From Silybum marianum (lineage: Eukaryota > Streptophyta > Magnoliopsida > Asterales > Asteraceae): a DNA stretch of 64,000 bases. The position numbers were made by a program, and so were the translations under genes. The stretch covers positions 38,106,548 through 38,170,547 of the forward strand of contig CM072534.1 in the NCBI GenBank assembly GCA_036898165.1, given 5' to 3'. This document shows positions 23,023 through 35,515 of the stretch, in pieces; position 1 is the stretch's first letter; every line of letters begins with the position of its first letter. The notes below the pieces were generated by a model, which saw only the letters and a program-made list of their open reading frames with translations, made no database searches and was not told the DNA's origin.

Positions 23023-26000
23023 ATGAGGAAAAGGGAGAGAGAAAACCCATGTGGGATTTGTGGGCACTACCACAAATACGAAGAAGGTGAAGTTTGTGGG
23101 ATTTGTGGTCATCGTATGCCGGTGGGAGTTGAAAAGACTTTGATTCAAGTTAGCGCTTTTCCATCGGAAATCTTGCAAGGCTTTCTTTATCTTGGTAGCT
23201 ATGATAACGCTTCTCGTTCAGAGCTTCTGAAAACACTCGGGATTTCTCGAGTTCTTAATGTAATAAATCTTTCACTTTCCCACTTTCCCACTTTCTATTT
23301 CTATTTCTATTTCATCTTTGTGGGTCTTGATTTGAAATCATGTTTCTTGATTTAATTGTTGAGTTTTTTTTTTAGATGAATTTTTTAATGTGGGATTATT
23401 TGTTCTTGATGATGGGTTTTGGATCAATTGGTGATATACCCTCTGTTTATTGGTTTTACATCTTGAATCTTGATTTTCCAACAAGTTTTTCTTGAACTTC
23501 TTTTTGAATCCAAATGTGTTTTTTTTTGCCTTCAATCTCATGGATGTAAATCTGTAATGCCCTTTTGGAGAATGACAATGGGCATAATCTTTAGTACTTT
23601 TAATTGATTATAACTATATATAAGTTGATTCTTGATTTTAGAAGATGATGTATCTATCAACTTGGTATTTTGGGGATTGTGTATTTAAGATTTTAAGGGC
23701 ATGTTTTTAGCAAGCTTAATGAACTTAATGGAACTCATAGCTTATTCAATCAGCTATATATGACTGTTTGGTAGTGGCTTAATGATATAGAAAGTGGCTT
23801 ATTCAGTAAGTTTCTAGGGGGGGGGGCTTTATGCAGTAAGACAAGTTTTTTCCATACCTGTCCCTCCCAATTAAAAAGCACACTCTTCCCATCTATGAGA
23901 AACCTCTTCCAAACAAAAGCCTTCTTAATCTATATAGACAGATTAATCAATACAGGCAGCTTTATCCATACATGACTTAATGGAAAACCAACCAAACAAG
24001 TTGCTCATTGCTGTAAAGATTAGAGCTAAGGGTTCTAATTCACTTGTTTTAAGTTATCGGCGTTAATTAAATTCAGGTTTGGTTAATTTGAGCACAATTC
24101 TTGCCAAAAGTTTGCCAAAAAGATCTCCCTTTTTTTGTGTAAGTTCTGTATTTTGCTAATATCTTATTAATACTATGCCTGGACCCTCATTAAGCTTTCC
24201 AATAAGTTTAATAAATAGCTTTTTTGGTGCATCTTTTTAGCTTCTCTTTTATGCTAAGGAACATAGTATAAATATTTAATTTTGAAGTCATTGTGATCTG
24301 ATGGAATCTTCTTCGTTAGAAAAGAAGACGCTTAATGAGCTTAATGGGACTCGGAACTTATTCGGTCAGTTATACATGACTGTTTGGTAGTGACTTAATG
24401 ATATAGAAAGTGGATTATTCAATAAGCTTCTAGGGGAATGGCTTTATGCAGAAAGCCAAGTTTTTTCCAAACATGTTCCACCTGATTAAAAACACGCTCA
24501 TTCCATATATGATAAAAAAAACCTCCCAAACAAAAAGCTTCCCAATCTATACAAGACAGATTAATCCACACAGACAGTTTTTCCATACTTGACTTAATGG
24601 AAAACCAATCAAACAGCCCCTTAATGTGGGCTGACCGGAGATGCATTTCAGTAATTGGTACTTTTTATGAACAACCCACTTTTCTTTCTTTCTTTGAATA
24701 ACATTTATGATAAGCGCCTATTTACTTTTATATCCCGACATTAATATCCTTTCTCTTTAATCAAAGATCTTTCTTACTAATTTGGTGTTTCTAATTTTGT
24801 TTTCTTTTTATATGTTAATTTCCAAATGGTTCATCAATTGTATGATATAATCACACCATCTTTTGGTATGTTTTAACTTGAAATTATTGATCAATTTTGA
24901 GATGAAAATGTTTATTACTAATTTGCAATCGTATTTATTAATGGTTTGCAATAATCGTGTGGTGATTTTATCCATTTGCAGACAGTACCGGCTTGTCAGA
25001 ATCTATACAAAAACTCGTTTACTTATCATTGCCTTCCAGATAGCCCAACTCTAGCGTTTAATGATGCTGTTGAATTTCTCGGTATGTATATTATTATTTA
25101 TTACAATGCTACAAATTTATATTTATTTTAATTTGTTTTATTATGATCGATAGACTTCATTGTCTTACATATAAACACTATTCAGTATATTTTATGATAT
25201 ATGAAGTTAACAAGCAACATAAATATTTATTTTAAGAGGCAGGTACATAATTTTCATGGATTTCCATAGTTTTTTGCACGTAAGTATATGCCGATGAACT
25301 CGGATTCAGATTTGAATAGGGCACCATAATGGGCTTTTTCGTACTTTTAACAATTTCTCAATGGATTTTGCACGTTATCTTTCTACTAGATTTTAATGTA
25401 GCTTTATAATGTTTTTTTTTCTTCCTAAAGATGGGTTGAGAAAAGGCTATTTAAGGAAGCTTGTGGATTTTAGAATGGAATGCAATTAGAATATAGATAG
25501 ATAGCATCTATAAACAGTTTCATATCTTTGCATTTCATCATATTTTTAAGGTTGCACAAGATACAGGGTGGTTTGCACACCTAAATAAATATATAAATTA
25601 CGTAAAACCCTGTTAACATTTGGAATAATATCAAAAGGTGCTTCTTGTAAAGCAAAGTCGCAATCTAGCCAACTTTTTTTTTCTTCAGTTTTAATGGGAT
25701 CTTCTTGTCAAACAGCACCCCATTTTAGCCACCCTGTCTTCATGAAACGTGTTAAGTGATCCTTTTCTGAATCATTCAGTCTAGATACTTGAAACTATCT
25801 TTTTAGGGTACCCTTTTCCCTGAATATATATATATATATATATATATTATATGGCTATGGTCTTCGCTAGCTTCTTCCAAATTAATTTTTTGACAAAAGC
25901 TCAAGGAACCTTATTAACTGTGATCAATTCTTTTCTTATATTTCAGTGTGTAAAATCGTTGTACATTATTATGCTTGTTTTTAAGTTTTAACTTTTATTA

Positions 26001-27168
26001 CATAATAGCAGAAATAGCCTCTCTACTCCTTGGGGTGAAATATATATAAATGAACCCTCATCATTTCCATATATATAGGACGTTTCAAATGCAACCTATC
26101 ACATTTGTACAACCGATGCAACACAATCAATTGAGATATTTATGGAAATGATGAGGGTTCATTTATATATATATATATATGGGATATAATAAGTGGTGTT
26201 GAGCTTTATTATGTAAATCTAGGTTCTATAACATAGCAAGTGACGATGTTTTATATTTTTCGGTTTTTAACTATACATGTATATACACATTGTTGCTCTC
26301 TCGTCATGGAAGTAGCAAGTGGTAACTAATTTATTTATTTATTTATTTTAACCTAGAAGACTTGTGTAGTAATGCTTAAATATAACTTAAATTTTATGTA
26401 TTTCCATACATTTTAGGGGTTTATGAACAGGAAGCCATTGTGATGACTCTTTTTGGTATGAAATTTGTTTTACAGAGCAATGTGAAAAGGATAAAGCTCG
26501 AGTTCTTGTTCACTGCATGTCAGGAAAAAACAGGTGAATTCTTGCTGCAAAATGTAATTTTTTCGGTTCTTTTTACAAGTTAAAAGATCGTACAAAAAGC
26601 ATTATAGAACTGCATGATTGACCAAATATTGTAGGTAAATTGCTATTATTTTCCCTTGAAAAATGATGGATCAAGATGTAATTCGTTTCTAAGCAACCAA
26701 CTAGATGTCGTTTTTAGTTCGATTTGAGTGAAATTTGATGAAATCAATTATATTTATAATTCATGAAAACCATATCTGTATGTATTTTTGGCAGGTCGCC
26801 GGCTGTTGTTATGGCATATTTGATGAAAAGCAGAAGATGGACTCTTGATCAGAGTTACCAATGGGTGAAAGAATACAGACCGTCTGTCGACTTAAATCCA
26901 GGTATATATATATATATATGTTTGTGTGTGTATATATATCTATATAGGGTCAGGTTCAAGGGAAAACCTTAAAAAAAAACTGAAGAACACCCTGGGAGCC
27001 CTCCATTGGGACAGTATGCACAAATGCATACTGGTAATTTGTAACATGCATTCGTGCATAGAAAAAATCGCTTGTATGCATTTATGCATACCGTCTATGC
27101 ACAAATGCATATTGACTAGATGGGGGCCCCCAGGTTGTTCTTCAGTTTTTCTTGAGGTTTTCCCATTA

Positions 27169-27200
<32 letters not shown>

Positions 27201-27840
27201 GGACAATCTTTTAGAAACTTTTTAAGGAGTAGAAACTCGTGGAAACCAATATAAAAATAAAAAAATTTCATCGAATGTTGCGATTTGAGAAATTGTTTCA
27301 CATATGTTTGTGTTCTTATGAAAAAAAAATATTACATGTGGAAAAAAAAAACGTTGGTTCACTTATTTGTTTCACCATATAATTTTTGTTTCAAATGTGA
27401 TAGTGAATCAACGTTTTTTCTGCAATAGGGCGGGTGGTGGTGGTTTTTTTTGCAGACTGTGTAGCATCATTTCTTAACATGAAATCTTTATTGTAGCTGT
27501 TTTGCAGCAACTACAAGAGTATGCACAGAACCTTCAGGCGTCTGTGGAGGCCAGCGGTGTTGCTGCTCTGCCGCCGATCACCGCCGGTGGTGGTGGTGGT
27601 GGAGCCGCCGCCCCTTTTAGCTTTGGCTTTACAAACCCAACAAGTGTTCCTCCGCCCTTCCCGGCTTTCAACACCACTGCAACCGCCTCCATTTTTGCTA
27701 ACCCTAAGCCAAATGAGTTCACTTTTGGAGCTGCTGCTGCTGCTGCTGTTCAGACTCAGAACACCCCACAAAATCTCGTGACTTCTGGGCCAAGTTCCGT
27801 GAATCCAAATGCTACCGATGTATCCATGGATGGATCTTGA
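23023..27840 (+). CDS. IBR5: IBR5-like dual-specificity protein phosphatase
   Basis: A homolog of Arabidopsis INDOLE-3-BUTYRIC ACID RESPONSE 5, a phosphatase that tunes auxin and abscisic-acid responses and acts on MAP kinase MPK12. Five exons, 23023-23259, 24982-25081, 26476-26533, 26795-26901 and 27497-27840, join in frame to 281 aa (Arabidopsis about 257). The N terminus MRKRERENPC has a CxxC...CxxC pair (Cys10, 13, 25, 28) typical of IBR5. The signature HCMSGKNRSP places the catalytic Cys at 126 and Arg at 132, split between exons 3 and 4. LYLGSYDNASRSELLK and WVKEYRPS fit the family. The tail has a Gly run, a run of seven Ala codons and a closing DVSMDGS, as in IBR5. The Gly and Ala runs come from GGT and GCT microsatellites and account for part of the extra length. 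All introns are GT-AG. It appears intact. Confidence 0.95.
23695..24000 (+). mobile_element. MITE family M1 copy in IBR5 intron 1
   Basis: It carries the family blocks GACTGTTTGGTAGTGGCTTA, AGGCAGCTTTATCCATACAT and a terminus ACCAACCAAACAAG. The orientation is opposite to the 5750-5922 and 6751-6962 copies. Confidence 0.75.
24330..24620 (+). mobile_element. second MITE family M1 copy in IBR5 intron 1
   Basis: The order of blocks matches 23695-24000 and it ends CAATCAAACAGCCCC. The two copies sit in direct orientation about 330 bp apart in one intron. A minus-strand open frame inside is spurious. Confidence 0.75.
26036..26178. repeat. hairpin-forming inverted repeat in IBR5 intron 2
   Basis: AATGAACCCTCATCATTTCC (26049-26068) is the exact reverse complement of GGAAATGATGAGGGTTCATT. 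The arms extend into flanking TA tracts, with a loop of about 65 bases. It could be a small MITE inserted in a TA microsatellite. Confidence 0.7.
26943..27176. mobile_element. microsatellite-associated MITE family A in IBR5 intron 4
   Basis: The inverted termini GGTTCAAGGGAAAACC on the left and CTTGAGGTTTTCCC on the right, plus TGAAGAACACCCTGGGAG / CCCCCAGGTTGTTCTTCA, lie between TA/GA tracts. The centre has repeated TATGCACAAATGCATA palindromes. The copy at 41110-41336 has the same termini and centre. It lies wholly in the intron and should be spliced out. Confidence 0.75.
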
Positions 27841-28149
27841 ATCAGTTTTCGAAAATCTTTGTTGTTTTTTTTTTCTTTTTTTTAAAAATTGTGTTTCTTG
27901 GATTTGGGTTATTTTTCTGCAAATCTTTTAAAGAAACCAAGAATCATATGTTGAGTTTGATGATTGACACAAGGTTGTCAACTGAATGTAAATGGTGGAT
28001 GAAAAAAGCTTTTGGCTTGTTTAGACCTCACAGCCTTTAGATGGCTAACACAAAAATTCTATTAGGGTTTACCCTGCTTTTAAGCCTACATTTCATTTTT
28101 TGCACTCTTTTCTTTGCAATAATTTATTGTTTTAAAATAATTAGTACTA
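27841..28149 (+). other. IBR5 3' untranslated region
   Basis: The stop codon at 27838-27840 is followed by a T-rich stretch and AATAATTT-type signals near 28120-28135. It ends where a family K MITE begins. Confidence 0.5.
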
Positions 28150-28265
28150 AGAGTTGTTTACCAATGTAAATTGAGTAAGCGCTGACTGGGTAAGAGTACA
28201 GTCTGGGTACCCGGTAAGAGTTCCTCATTTGGCTTAGTAGTAAAAGGAGTTTGGTAAATAACAAT
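28150..28265. mobile_element. short MITE family K copy
   Basis: GAGTTGTTTACCAATG at the left and GTTTGGTAAATAACAAT at the right are inverted repeats. The inside shows TACCCGGTAAGAG. At about 115 bp it is the smallest copy of the family here. Confidence 0.7.
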
Positions 28266-30468
28266 ATCTCCGATAGACCATTCTAGTGTTATCATGATTA
28301 AATGTGCGTACTGTTTGTGTATGTTTTCTTTGGATGTTTCAAGTATGATGCATCCAGAGGCGGGTCTGATATTTGTTTTTTCAAATGGTGGTACCATTAA
28401 AAAATTATATATTATTTTTTAAACAAAATCATTGATGGTTGATTTGTTTGGTTGCTTATATTTCCAAGGAAAAGGGTTAGTTCGGTTATTTGTATATTTC
28501 TCTTGGTTCAAATTTATTTTTTAAAAGAAGCTACAAGGGAGAAAACCAGTAAAACCTAAAAAAAGTATAGTTTGACATCAATCGGATTATTGGTTGAATT
28601 CGATGACCGTGTGACTTGTAGTGGTTAAATTCTAGCGAATGAGCACATCTTAGTTTATTGGGGGGCTTAAACTACAGACCATGTGTGGTTTAACTCGATG
28701 ATCAATGTACCATTATAGAAGTTCTATAACATATATCTGTGGCCTACTTTTGTGTTCTGCTACGATCAATGGAAATCGGGTCTCCCTCGTTGTCACAAGA
28801 CTATTGTCTTTATTGTCCTAATGTTGGAAGTGTTTGAACTCCTTACTTGTTTAAGATTTACATTTCTGATTTCATGATTTCTACATTATTTACAAAACTG
28901 TTTGATCTTACTAGGCGTTAAACCTAACAATTTTACTCAAATGACATGTATATCATGATTTCTTAATGGTGAGGCTTCAAAGGCTTGAGCGGAGTGATTT
29001 GATGCCGATAGAGGCACTTTTTAGGATCGATAGTTTTGTCGACTTGGTGTTATGTTTTGGACAAGATTCTTTTGACGATGATAATAACACCCGTCCGTAA
29101 TATGAATTCTAGACTAGTTTAGATTAGTAGGTTGTTAACTATTATCTATTCGTTTATGATGTAAATATTTACAATTTCCCTGGGTGGTTATTTTCCAAGC
29201 ACATATTCAATTTAAATTTACTCTTATTTTGGGGGTGTTACAGTTCTATAAACCAACTCATCTAACTTAAATTTATGTCATAAATGTAGTTTTAAAACTA
29301 AAATATAGGGGCATACAACGAAATAGTATGGTGTCATCCTTCTAGAACGTAATTTTTTTTCATCTATGACAAAGCCATGAAGCGATGACTGTGCTACCGT
29401 ACGCTTTTAAGTTAGTTTTGTATAAAATCTCAATTGCTCATATTCAAATTGCATGTGTGCATGTTTAGTGTATGATGTGTATAACTGAACTCACAACCTC
29501 AAGTATAATTATAGATTACTACCAGTATTTCAAGACAATTTTTTGTTTATTTTTCTCGCATTTTAATTGAACTCTTTTTTGTTTTCTTTCTCAATGTCAA
29601 TTCATCTTAAAAATCTTCGTTTTTTATTTCATTTTCAAGGCAACATATTTTGTTTTAAAGACCGGAATCAATTCCATTTGAAAAAAAAATGTATTTCCCA
29701 AATCGACACAACAGACCTTACCTCCTGGTCATACAACGATTTTACGAACCTTTGATTCACCTTAAAGGTGCAATATTAAATCATAATATGCTATCACTGG
29801 CCCTAGGAAAAAGTAGAGTGTGACAATATATATTTCTGATTTCTTATTACTTTCTTTTAAAATGTTTAAATTAAAATACCTTTTTAGATAAAGGACCGTG
29901 TGAAATAGGAGTTAAAGATGAAAAGTGTAAGAAAGGATTTGGACTCTCATTCACTTTTAATCCCAAAATAACCCATGAATTACATTTTAGAAAGGAATTG
30001 ATTTAGCGATTCTCAAATTTCATTAGTGTTGATCTATACAGTAGTTCTCTTTGATTAGACTTGATCCCATGGAGGAAATCCTTCTCATTATAACTCTCAT
30101 CTTCACATAATGGGACCCTACTTTTTTATTTGATTATAATTGGTTCAAAACACACATTCATAAGTAATTATTTATACATTTAAAGTTATTTAATTGCATT
30201 ATGCGTAAGCTCAATGAATTATTCGAAACAATTAATTATTCTGATAAATCTATCTTATAAAAAAATGATCGGTCAATATTCAATATGGTTCAGATGCATC
30301 TAGACACATACATAGTTTCCAAAGGTCGAACATATGATTCATTGTACCTAGACACATTAAGCCACTTCGATAAACAAACAAACTCAGTATATGTATTATT
30401 AGCAGACAGGTTTTGAAGGATAATACGTCTTATGGAAAATTGACGTGTTCCACAATGAAATGTGATAA
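28266..30468. other. intergenic stretch with weak repeat traces
   Basis: No gene recognised. 29085-29243 begins TAACACCCGTCCG and ends GGGGGTGTTACA, which resembles a short solo LTR, but I found no target duplication. 29893-30015 contains words of MITE family B (GTGTAAGAAAGGATTTGG, ATTCACTTTTAATCCC). The rest is AT-rich. Confidence 0.4.
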
Positions 30469-30876
30469 TATCAAGAGGTTCGAACTTCACTTTCTTATTT
30501 TACAATCAAAGTACCTAAAAAGTTTTGTCAACTTGACTACAATCTCAGATACACAAAATTCTCATAGACCAAGAATTATACATACGTAAATGATCATTAC
30601 AGAATAGGAAATACATAGTTGTATCAAGATACAATCAACTACAATGCATTTCCACTTCAATAAAAAAAATACAACAATGATAGTCTTCGATCTTTCTTTC
30701 ACAAATCAAGAGGTTCGAATTTCACTTTCTTATTTTACAATCAAAGTACCTAAATAGTTTTGTCAGCTTGACTACAATCTCCGATTCACTTAATTCTCAC
30801 AGACCAAAAAATATACATACGTACATTGATCATTACATAATAGGAAATACATAGTTGTATGAAGATACAATCAACT
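30469..30876. repeat. direct duplication of about 175 bp next to the Copia element
   Basis: 30469-30642 and 30706-30876 share GAGGTTCGAA(C/T)TTCACTTTC, ACAATCAAAGTACCTAAA and AGATACAATCAACTA with few changes, a period of about 236 bp. The second copy runs straight into the Copia 5' LTR at CAACT|AAATAC, where the LTR lacks its first 255 bp. Confidence 0.8.
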
Positions 30877-31334
30877 AAATACTCTCTAGCTAGTATCTAT
30901 ATATATATATATATATTATATATATTATTTGTGAGATACGAGAGAGTTTTTGAAGACTCGGTGTTTCGGAAGATTTGCTAGTTGATCGCGGATCTTAAGA
31001 TCCTTGTACAAGCACTTTGTAATCTCCTTGGTTGGTAATAATATTCTTGCTCTCTCTCTTTGGTGGATCTACACTATCACACCGATAGTGGAACCACGTT
31101 AAATTCTCGTGTTGCTAATATTGTTTGGTGAATATTGTCATTTACGTAGATAATAACAAATATTGTTATTATCTATATTTGGGGTTGTTTATTTCGTTAG
31201 AGTCATTGTGCAACATCTAGATCATTGTTATCCGCATTTGTTGTCGGGTTATTTATGTCCTTGGATTTCTATTTTGTTTGGGACCTTAGAAATCATTTGA
31301 TAGCATTTGTTTCGTGACACGTAATTTCCTAACA
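30875..31334 (+). repeat. Copia 5' LTR, missing its first ~255 bp
   Basis: Aligned to 35771-36244 it shows four substitutions outside the variable TA tract and ends CCTAACA. The 3' LTR extends 255 bp further left, so the 5' LTR lacks the start of U3. Confidence 0.9.
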
Positions 31335-31336
31335 AT

Positions 31337-31348
31337 TGGTATCAGAGC
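31337..31348 (+). other. Copia primer-binding site (initiator tRNA-Met type)
   Basis: TGGTATCAGAGC two bases after the LTR end is the standard complement to the 3' end of plant initiator tRNA-Met. Confidence 0.9.
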
Positions 31349-31415
31349 TTCGGATCTAGATTTGTAGTTTGTGTAGAAAATATACATAAACTAGTTTGCA
31401 AACATATTTGTCTCT

Positions 31416-32294
31416 ATGGCTGAAGCTGAAAACCCATTTAGTGCCAATTCCTCTAACAAGTCCCAAAGACCTTACCAAGAGGGTATATTTAATTTATCTG
31501 GGGCTGGGATTCGTATACAGACTTGGAACGGGGATGGTGATTTTGGTAAATGGAAGTTCACAACATCTGCTCCATTTAGAAAAAATGGAGTCCATCCAGT
31601 AGTATTTGCTAAAAATGAGTTAGACCCTAATATGTCTGACCTTAAGGCTAGAGAAATGGAAGCATGGGCATTTACTACTTTGCAGATGGCTATGGGAGAG
31701 AATGTCATTTCTGAAACTGTTTCAGAAAAGACTGTTGCAGGTATCTGGAGTAAACTTGAGAATCTTTATCTCAAGAAAACTTTGACCAACAGGTTGTTAT
31801 AGATGCGATTGTGCTTCTTCTTCAAAATGAAGGAAGGTTCTACCATCAAGGCTCATATGACCGAATTCGAAGACATCATAATGAAGTTAAAGGCAACATA
31901 TGCGCTTCTTGCCAAAGATGAAGAAGCTCTTGCTATGATTCTTTTGTATTCACTTCCCGAGAAATATTCTCAATTCACTAACAGTTTTATATATGGAAGA
32001 GAAACTCTTTCTATGTCTTACGTGAAAACATGAATGATTTCTGAAGATCAACGAATTCATATGAGAATCGGTAACAACCTAAGAGAGAACAACCATTGCC
32101 ACGACCTATTTGCTGATAGAGGTCGTGATGATCAACAATTTTCAAGAGGAAGAAACTGTGGGCGCTCTCCGTCTCGTCGACCTGGTTCTCGCGAGAAATC
32201 AAAGACACGTGGCAACTGTAACTATTGCCAGAAGCCAGGTCATTGGGTGAAGGATTGTCCGAGTCTTAAAAAACAAAGGCAAGGACAACCCTGA
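31416..32294 (+). pseudogene. Copia gag, with in-frame stops
   Basis: Starts MAEAENPFSANSS and stays in one frame, interrupted by TAG at 31800-31802 and TGA at 32031-32033. A retained CCHC knuckle, CNYCQKPGHWVKDC, lies near 32214-32255. It ends at a TGA (32292-32294) where a frameshift separates it from the protease region. In an intact element this would be the capsid/nucleocapsid part of the polyprotein. Confidence 0.9.
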
Positions 32295-32299
32295 ATAAT

Positions 32300-35197
32300 C
32301 AACTGTTGTAGCCGAAGAGGAGCAATATGGCTTCTCCGCCACAGTTACACCACCGCCAGGTGACAGGCGCTGGGTGTTAGGTACCGGTGCATCTTACCAT
32401 ATGACACCATTTCGGGATTGTTTCTCTACCTTCGAAAAAGTTGAAGGTAACAGTATTTATATGGAAAAAATACTTCGTGTGTTACTAAGGGTATCGGTAC
32501 TGTGCAGATCAAGATGTTTGATGGGTGTATTCGGACATTGAACAATGTCAAATTTGTTCCATCCATGGCTCGTTCCTTGATCTCTCTTGGACAAATGTCC
32601 AAATTGGGTTGCAAGATTCAGATTGTAGACGAGAGTTTGCGCATCTCCAGAGGGAGTATTATTGTAATGAAAGGCAAATGGGCTGAAAATAATCTTTTTC
32701 ATTTGATTGGCGAGTCTATTTCTTCTGAATCGTGTGTGGCCGATAGCTCACAGAATCTCGATGTTGCTCGCTTATGGCACCTTCGTTTGGGCCACACATT
32801 CGAGAAGAATTTGAAGATTTTGCGCAAGCGAAATCTTATCAAAGTCGCCATACCTGCTAGCCTGGATTTTTGTTCGGGATGTGTCAAAGGAAAACAGACG
32901 CGTGTTTCTTTTGGTGTTGGAAAACACAACACTAAAGGAATCCTCGATTATGTTCATACAGACGTTTGGGGACCATCCAATACTTCGTCCCTTAGTGGAG
33001 GTAAATATTTTATTTCGTTTATTGATGATTTCTCACATAAGCTTTGGGTGTATGTGTTAAAGTTAAAGTCAGATGTCTTCGATACGTTCAAGACTTGGTT
33101 AGCACGAGTAGAAGTTGAGACTGGAAAGAAGTTGAAAGTGCTTAGATCTGATAACGGTGGAGAATTTACTAGTGGTAACTTCAAAGACTTTTGTTCGCGT
33201 AAAGGCATCCATCGTCACTACACCACACCGGGGAACCATCAGTCTAATGGGGTTGCCGAGTGGATGAATAGGACTTTGCTTGAAAAAGTCCGATGTATGT
33301 TGTTTACATCGGGATTCCCTAAATCGTTTTGGGCCGAAGCACTTCACACCGCGGTGCACTAACAGGTTACCTTGTTCGGCTGTTGGGGGAAGATTCCGGA
33401 AGAGGCTTGGAGAGGTAAAGGGAACATCTGTCTGAAATACATACGTGTATTTGGTTGTCCTGTTTATGTTCATATTTCAGGTCAGGACAAGCTAGATCTA
33501 AGGGCCACCAAAGGATCTTTGCTCGGCTATGCAGATGGTATCAAGGGTTATCGAATCTGGAACCCCTTGACTCGTAAAGTGATTCATTCTCGTCACGTTA
33601 CATTTGATGAATCAGTCTTGTTGAAGTCATAAGACCCTCGGTCCTCTCAAGATCCGGAAGTTGTTACTACTGTTTCTCCTACTGCCGATGATGTGGAGAC
33701 AATAGTCAGTCCTTATATTCCCAGTTCATCTGCTCTTGATATTAGTTCTGGATCATCCAAAAATATTGAAGAAGTCATTCCGCCAGTGACTTCTACTAGT
33801 GATTCTGAAGAAGAGATTCTGATTGATGGTGGAGACTAAGACGATACAATCCCAGTTATTGCACCTACCATGCATAGTCTAAGGACTATTCGACCGCCTA
33901 ACAGGTATGGAGATTGGGATTTTGCTAACATGAGTTTTACAGATCAGCTGGAGTATGCTTTGCATGTAGGGCAAGAGGAGCCGCTTGATTTGAAGGAAGC
34001 ATTGGCTTCAACCCACAGTTCCAAATGGCTATCCGCCATGCAAGAATTGGGAACTTTGTCCACTACCGAAAGGTAGTCGGGCAATCGGGTGCAAGTGGGT
34101 GTACAAGGTCAAGGATGATGATCGTTATAAGGCTCGTCTCGTTGCTAAAGGTTGTTCTCAACGAAAGGTATCGAGTATGACGATATCTTTGTTCCCGTTG
34201 TTCGACATACATCTATTCGTGTTCTTTTGGCAATCGTGGCTATGCACGATTTGGAGCTAGAACAGTTAGATGTGAAGACCGCCTTCCTACACGGAGACTT
34301 GGAGGAAACTATATATATGAAGCAACCCGATGGTTTGTTTCCGAAAGCAAGCCAGATTATGTATGTAAGCTCCAGAAGTCCCTCTATGGACTTAAACAGT
34401 TGCCTCGTCAATGGTAAAGAAGTTTGATTTGTTTATGCTCACTCTGGGATTTGAGCAAAGTGAAAAGGACGCTTGTGTTTATCATAGACAAAGCGGTGGT
34501 ATTTTCACTTATCTTCTTCTTCTTTATGTAGATGACATGCTTATTGCCTGCAAGGAGCGGTCAGAGATCAAACGTCTGAAAGACAAGTTGAAATCAGAGT
34601 TTGAAATGAAGGATCTCGGACCAACGCAGAAGATTTTGGGCATGGAGATTGTGAGGGACAAAAAAAAGTCCCGAACACTTAGTTTGACACAACGAGCATA
34701 TATTCAGAAAATTCTGAAGCGGTTCAATCTTGATGGTACCAAGACGTCTAGCACTCCGCTATCGAAGCACATCAAGATTACAAGTGAAGATTGTCCGAAG
34801 GATGACAAGGGAAAGGCCGAAATGTCAAAAGTTCCATATGCCAGTGCGGTCGGGAGTCTTATGTACGCCATGGTGTGCGCTCGTCCCGATCTCGCACATT
34901 GTGTCAGAGTGGTGAGTCGGTCTCTGGCGAATCCGGGTCAATCACATTGGGTAGCCGTTAAAATGGCATTCCGACATTTGAAGGGAATCGAGACACATGG
35001 TCTTATATTTGGCTTTTAGTTCCCGGACAAAGCACATAAATGTGCGTGATGCATATCTTGTTAGATTACATGAAGCAAAGGTCGTTTATTTGAAGAAAAT
35101 CCTGACAAACGACAATGTTGTTGATATGTTCACTAAGTCGCTACCACCAGCTAAGTTTGAGCATTGCTCAAACTTGATCCAGCTTCGTTTGTGTTAG
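32300..35197 (+). pseudogene. Copia pol: protease, integrase, reverse transcriptase, RNase H remnant
   Basis: The protease motif reads WVLGTGAS at 32371-32394: the catalytic Asp codon is GGT (Gly). The integrase (32502-33362) keeps the zinc-binding HLRLGH...FCSGC, the DDE residues in HTDVWGP, RSDNGGEF and GVAEWMNR, then a TAA at 33360-33362. The frame continues past the stop through FGCPVYVH and HVTFDE. Reverse transcriptase begins after several stops (34152-34427: LELEQLDVKTAFLHGDLEE) and shifts frame near 34411, where YVDDM is kept. RNase H lacks its catalytic core: LKGIETHGLIFGF at 35019 joins almost directly to TKHINVRDAYLV at about 35028. The product would be non-functional. Confidence 0.92.
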
Positions 35198-35515
35198 TGC
35201 CATTGGGCACTTTGTTCGATAGAGAGAAGATATTACCACAGGTGATAAATGACATCTTTGAAGGAATTACTTTGTTAAGTGCTTTAGAGCTTTGCTTTGC
35301 TCTACCGTGTTTAGTGGATTGTGCATTTGAGGTTATTTGTTTGCTTGTAACTTTGACGGGTGATGGCCATGCCGAAGCTCGTCACGGTTGGAATGCAATT
35401 TTGCTACCTCATGCCAATTTACTTGTTATCTACTTATGATCAACTATTGGAAGAACTCGTATTCGTTGGATTAGGATTCGTCTTGCTATCGAGGATCTCG
35501 TGCATCATGGTGGAG

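Noticed and set aside
27511..27771. Minus-strand and +2-frame open frames over the IBR5 tail
   Set aside because: They are shadows of the GC-rich Gly/Ala-coding exon 5.
29085..29243. Solo LTR with TAACACCC...GGGTGTTACA ends
   Set aside because: The terminal motifs are suggestive, but the length is short and no 5-bp target duplication was found, so it is only mentioned as a trace.
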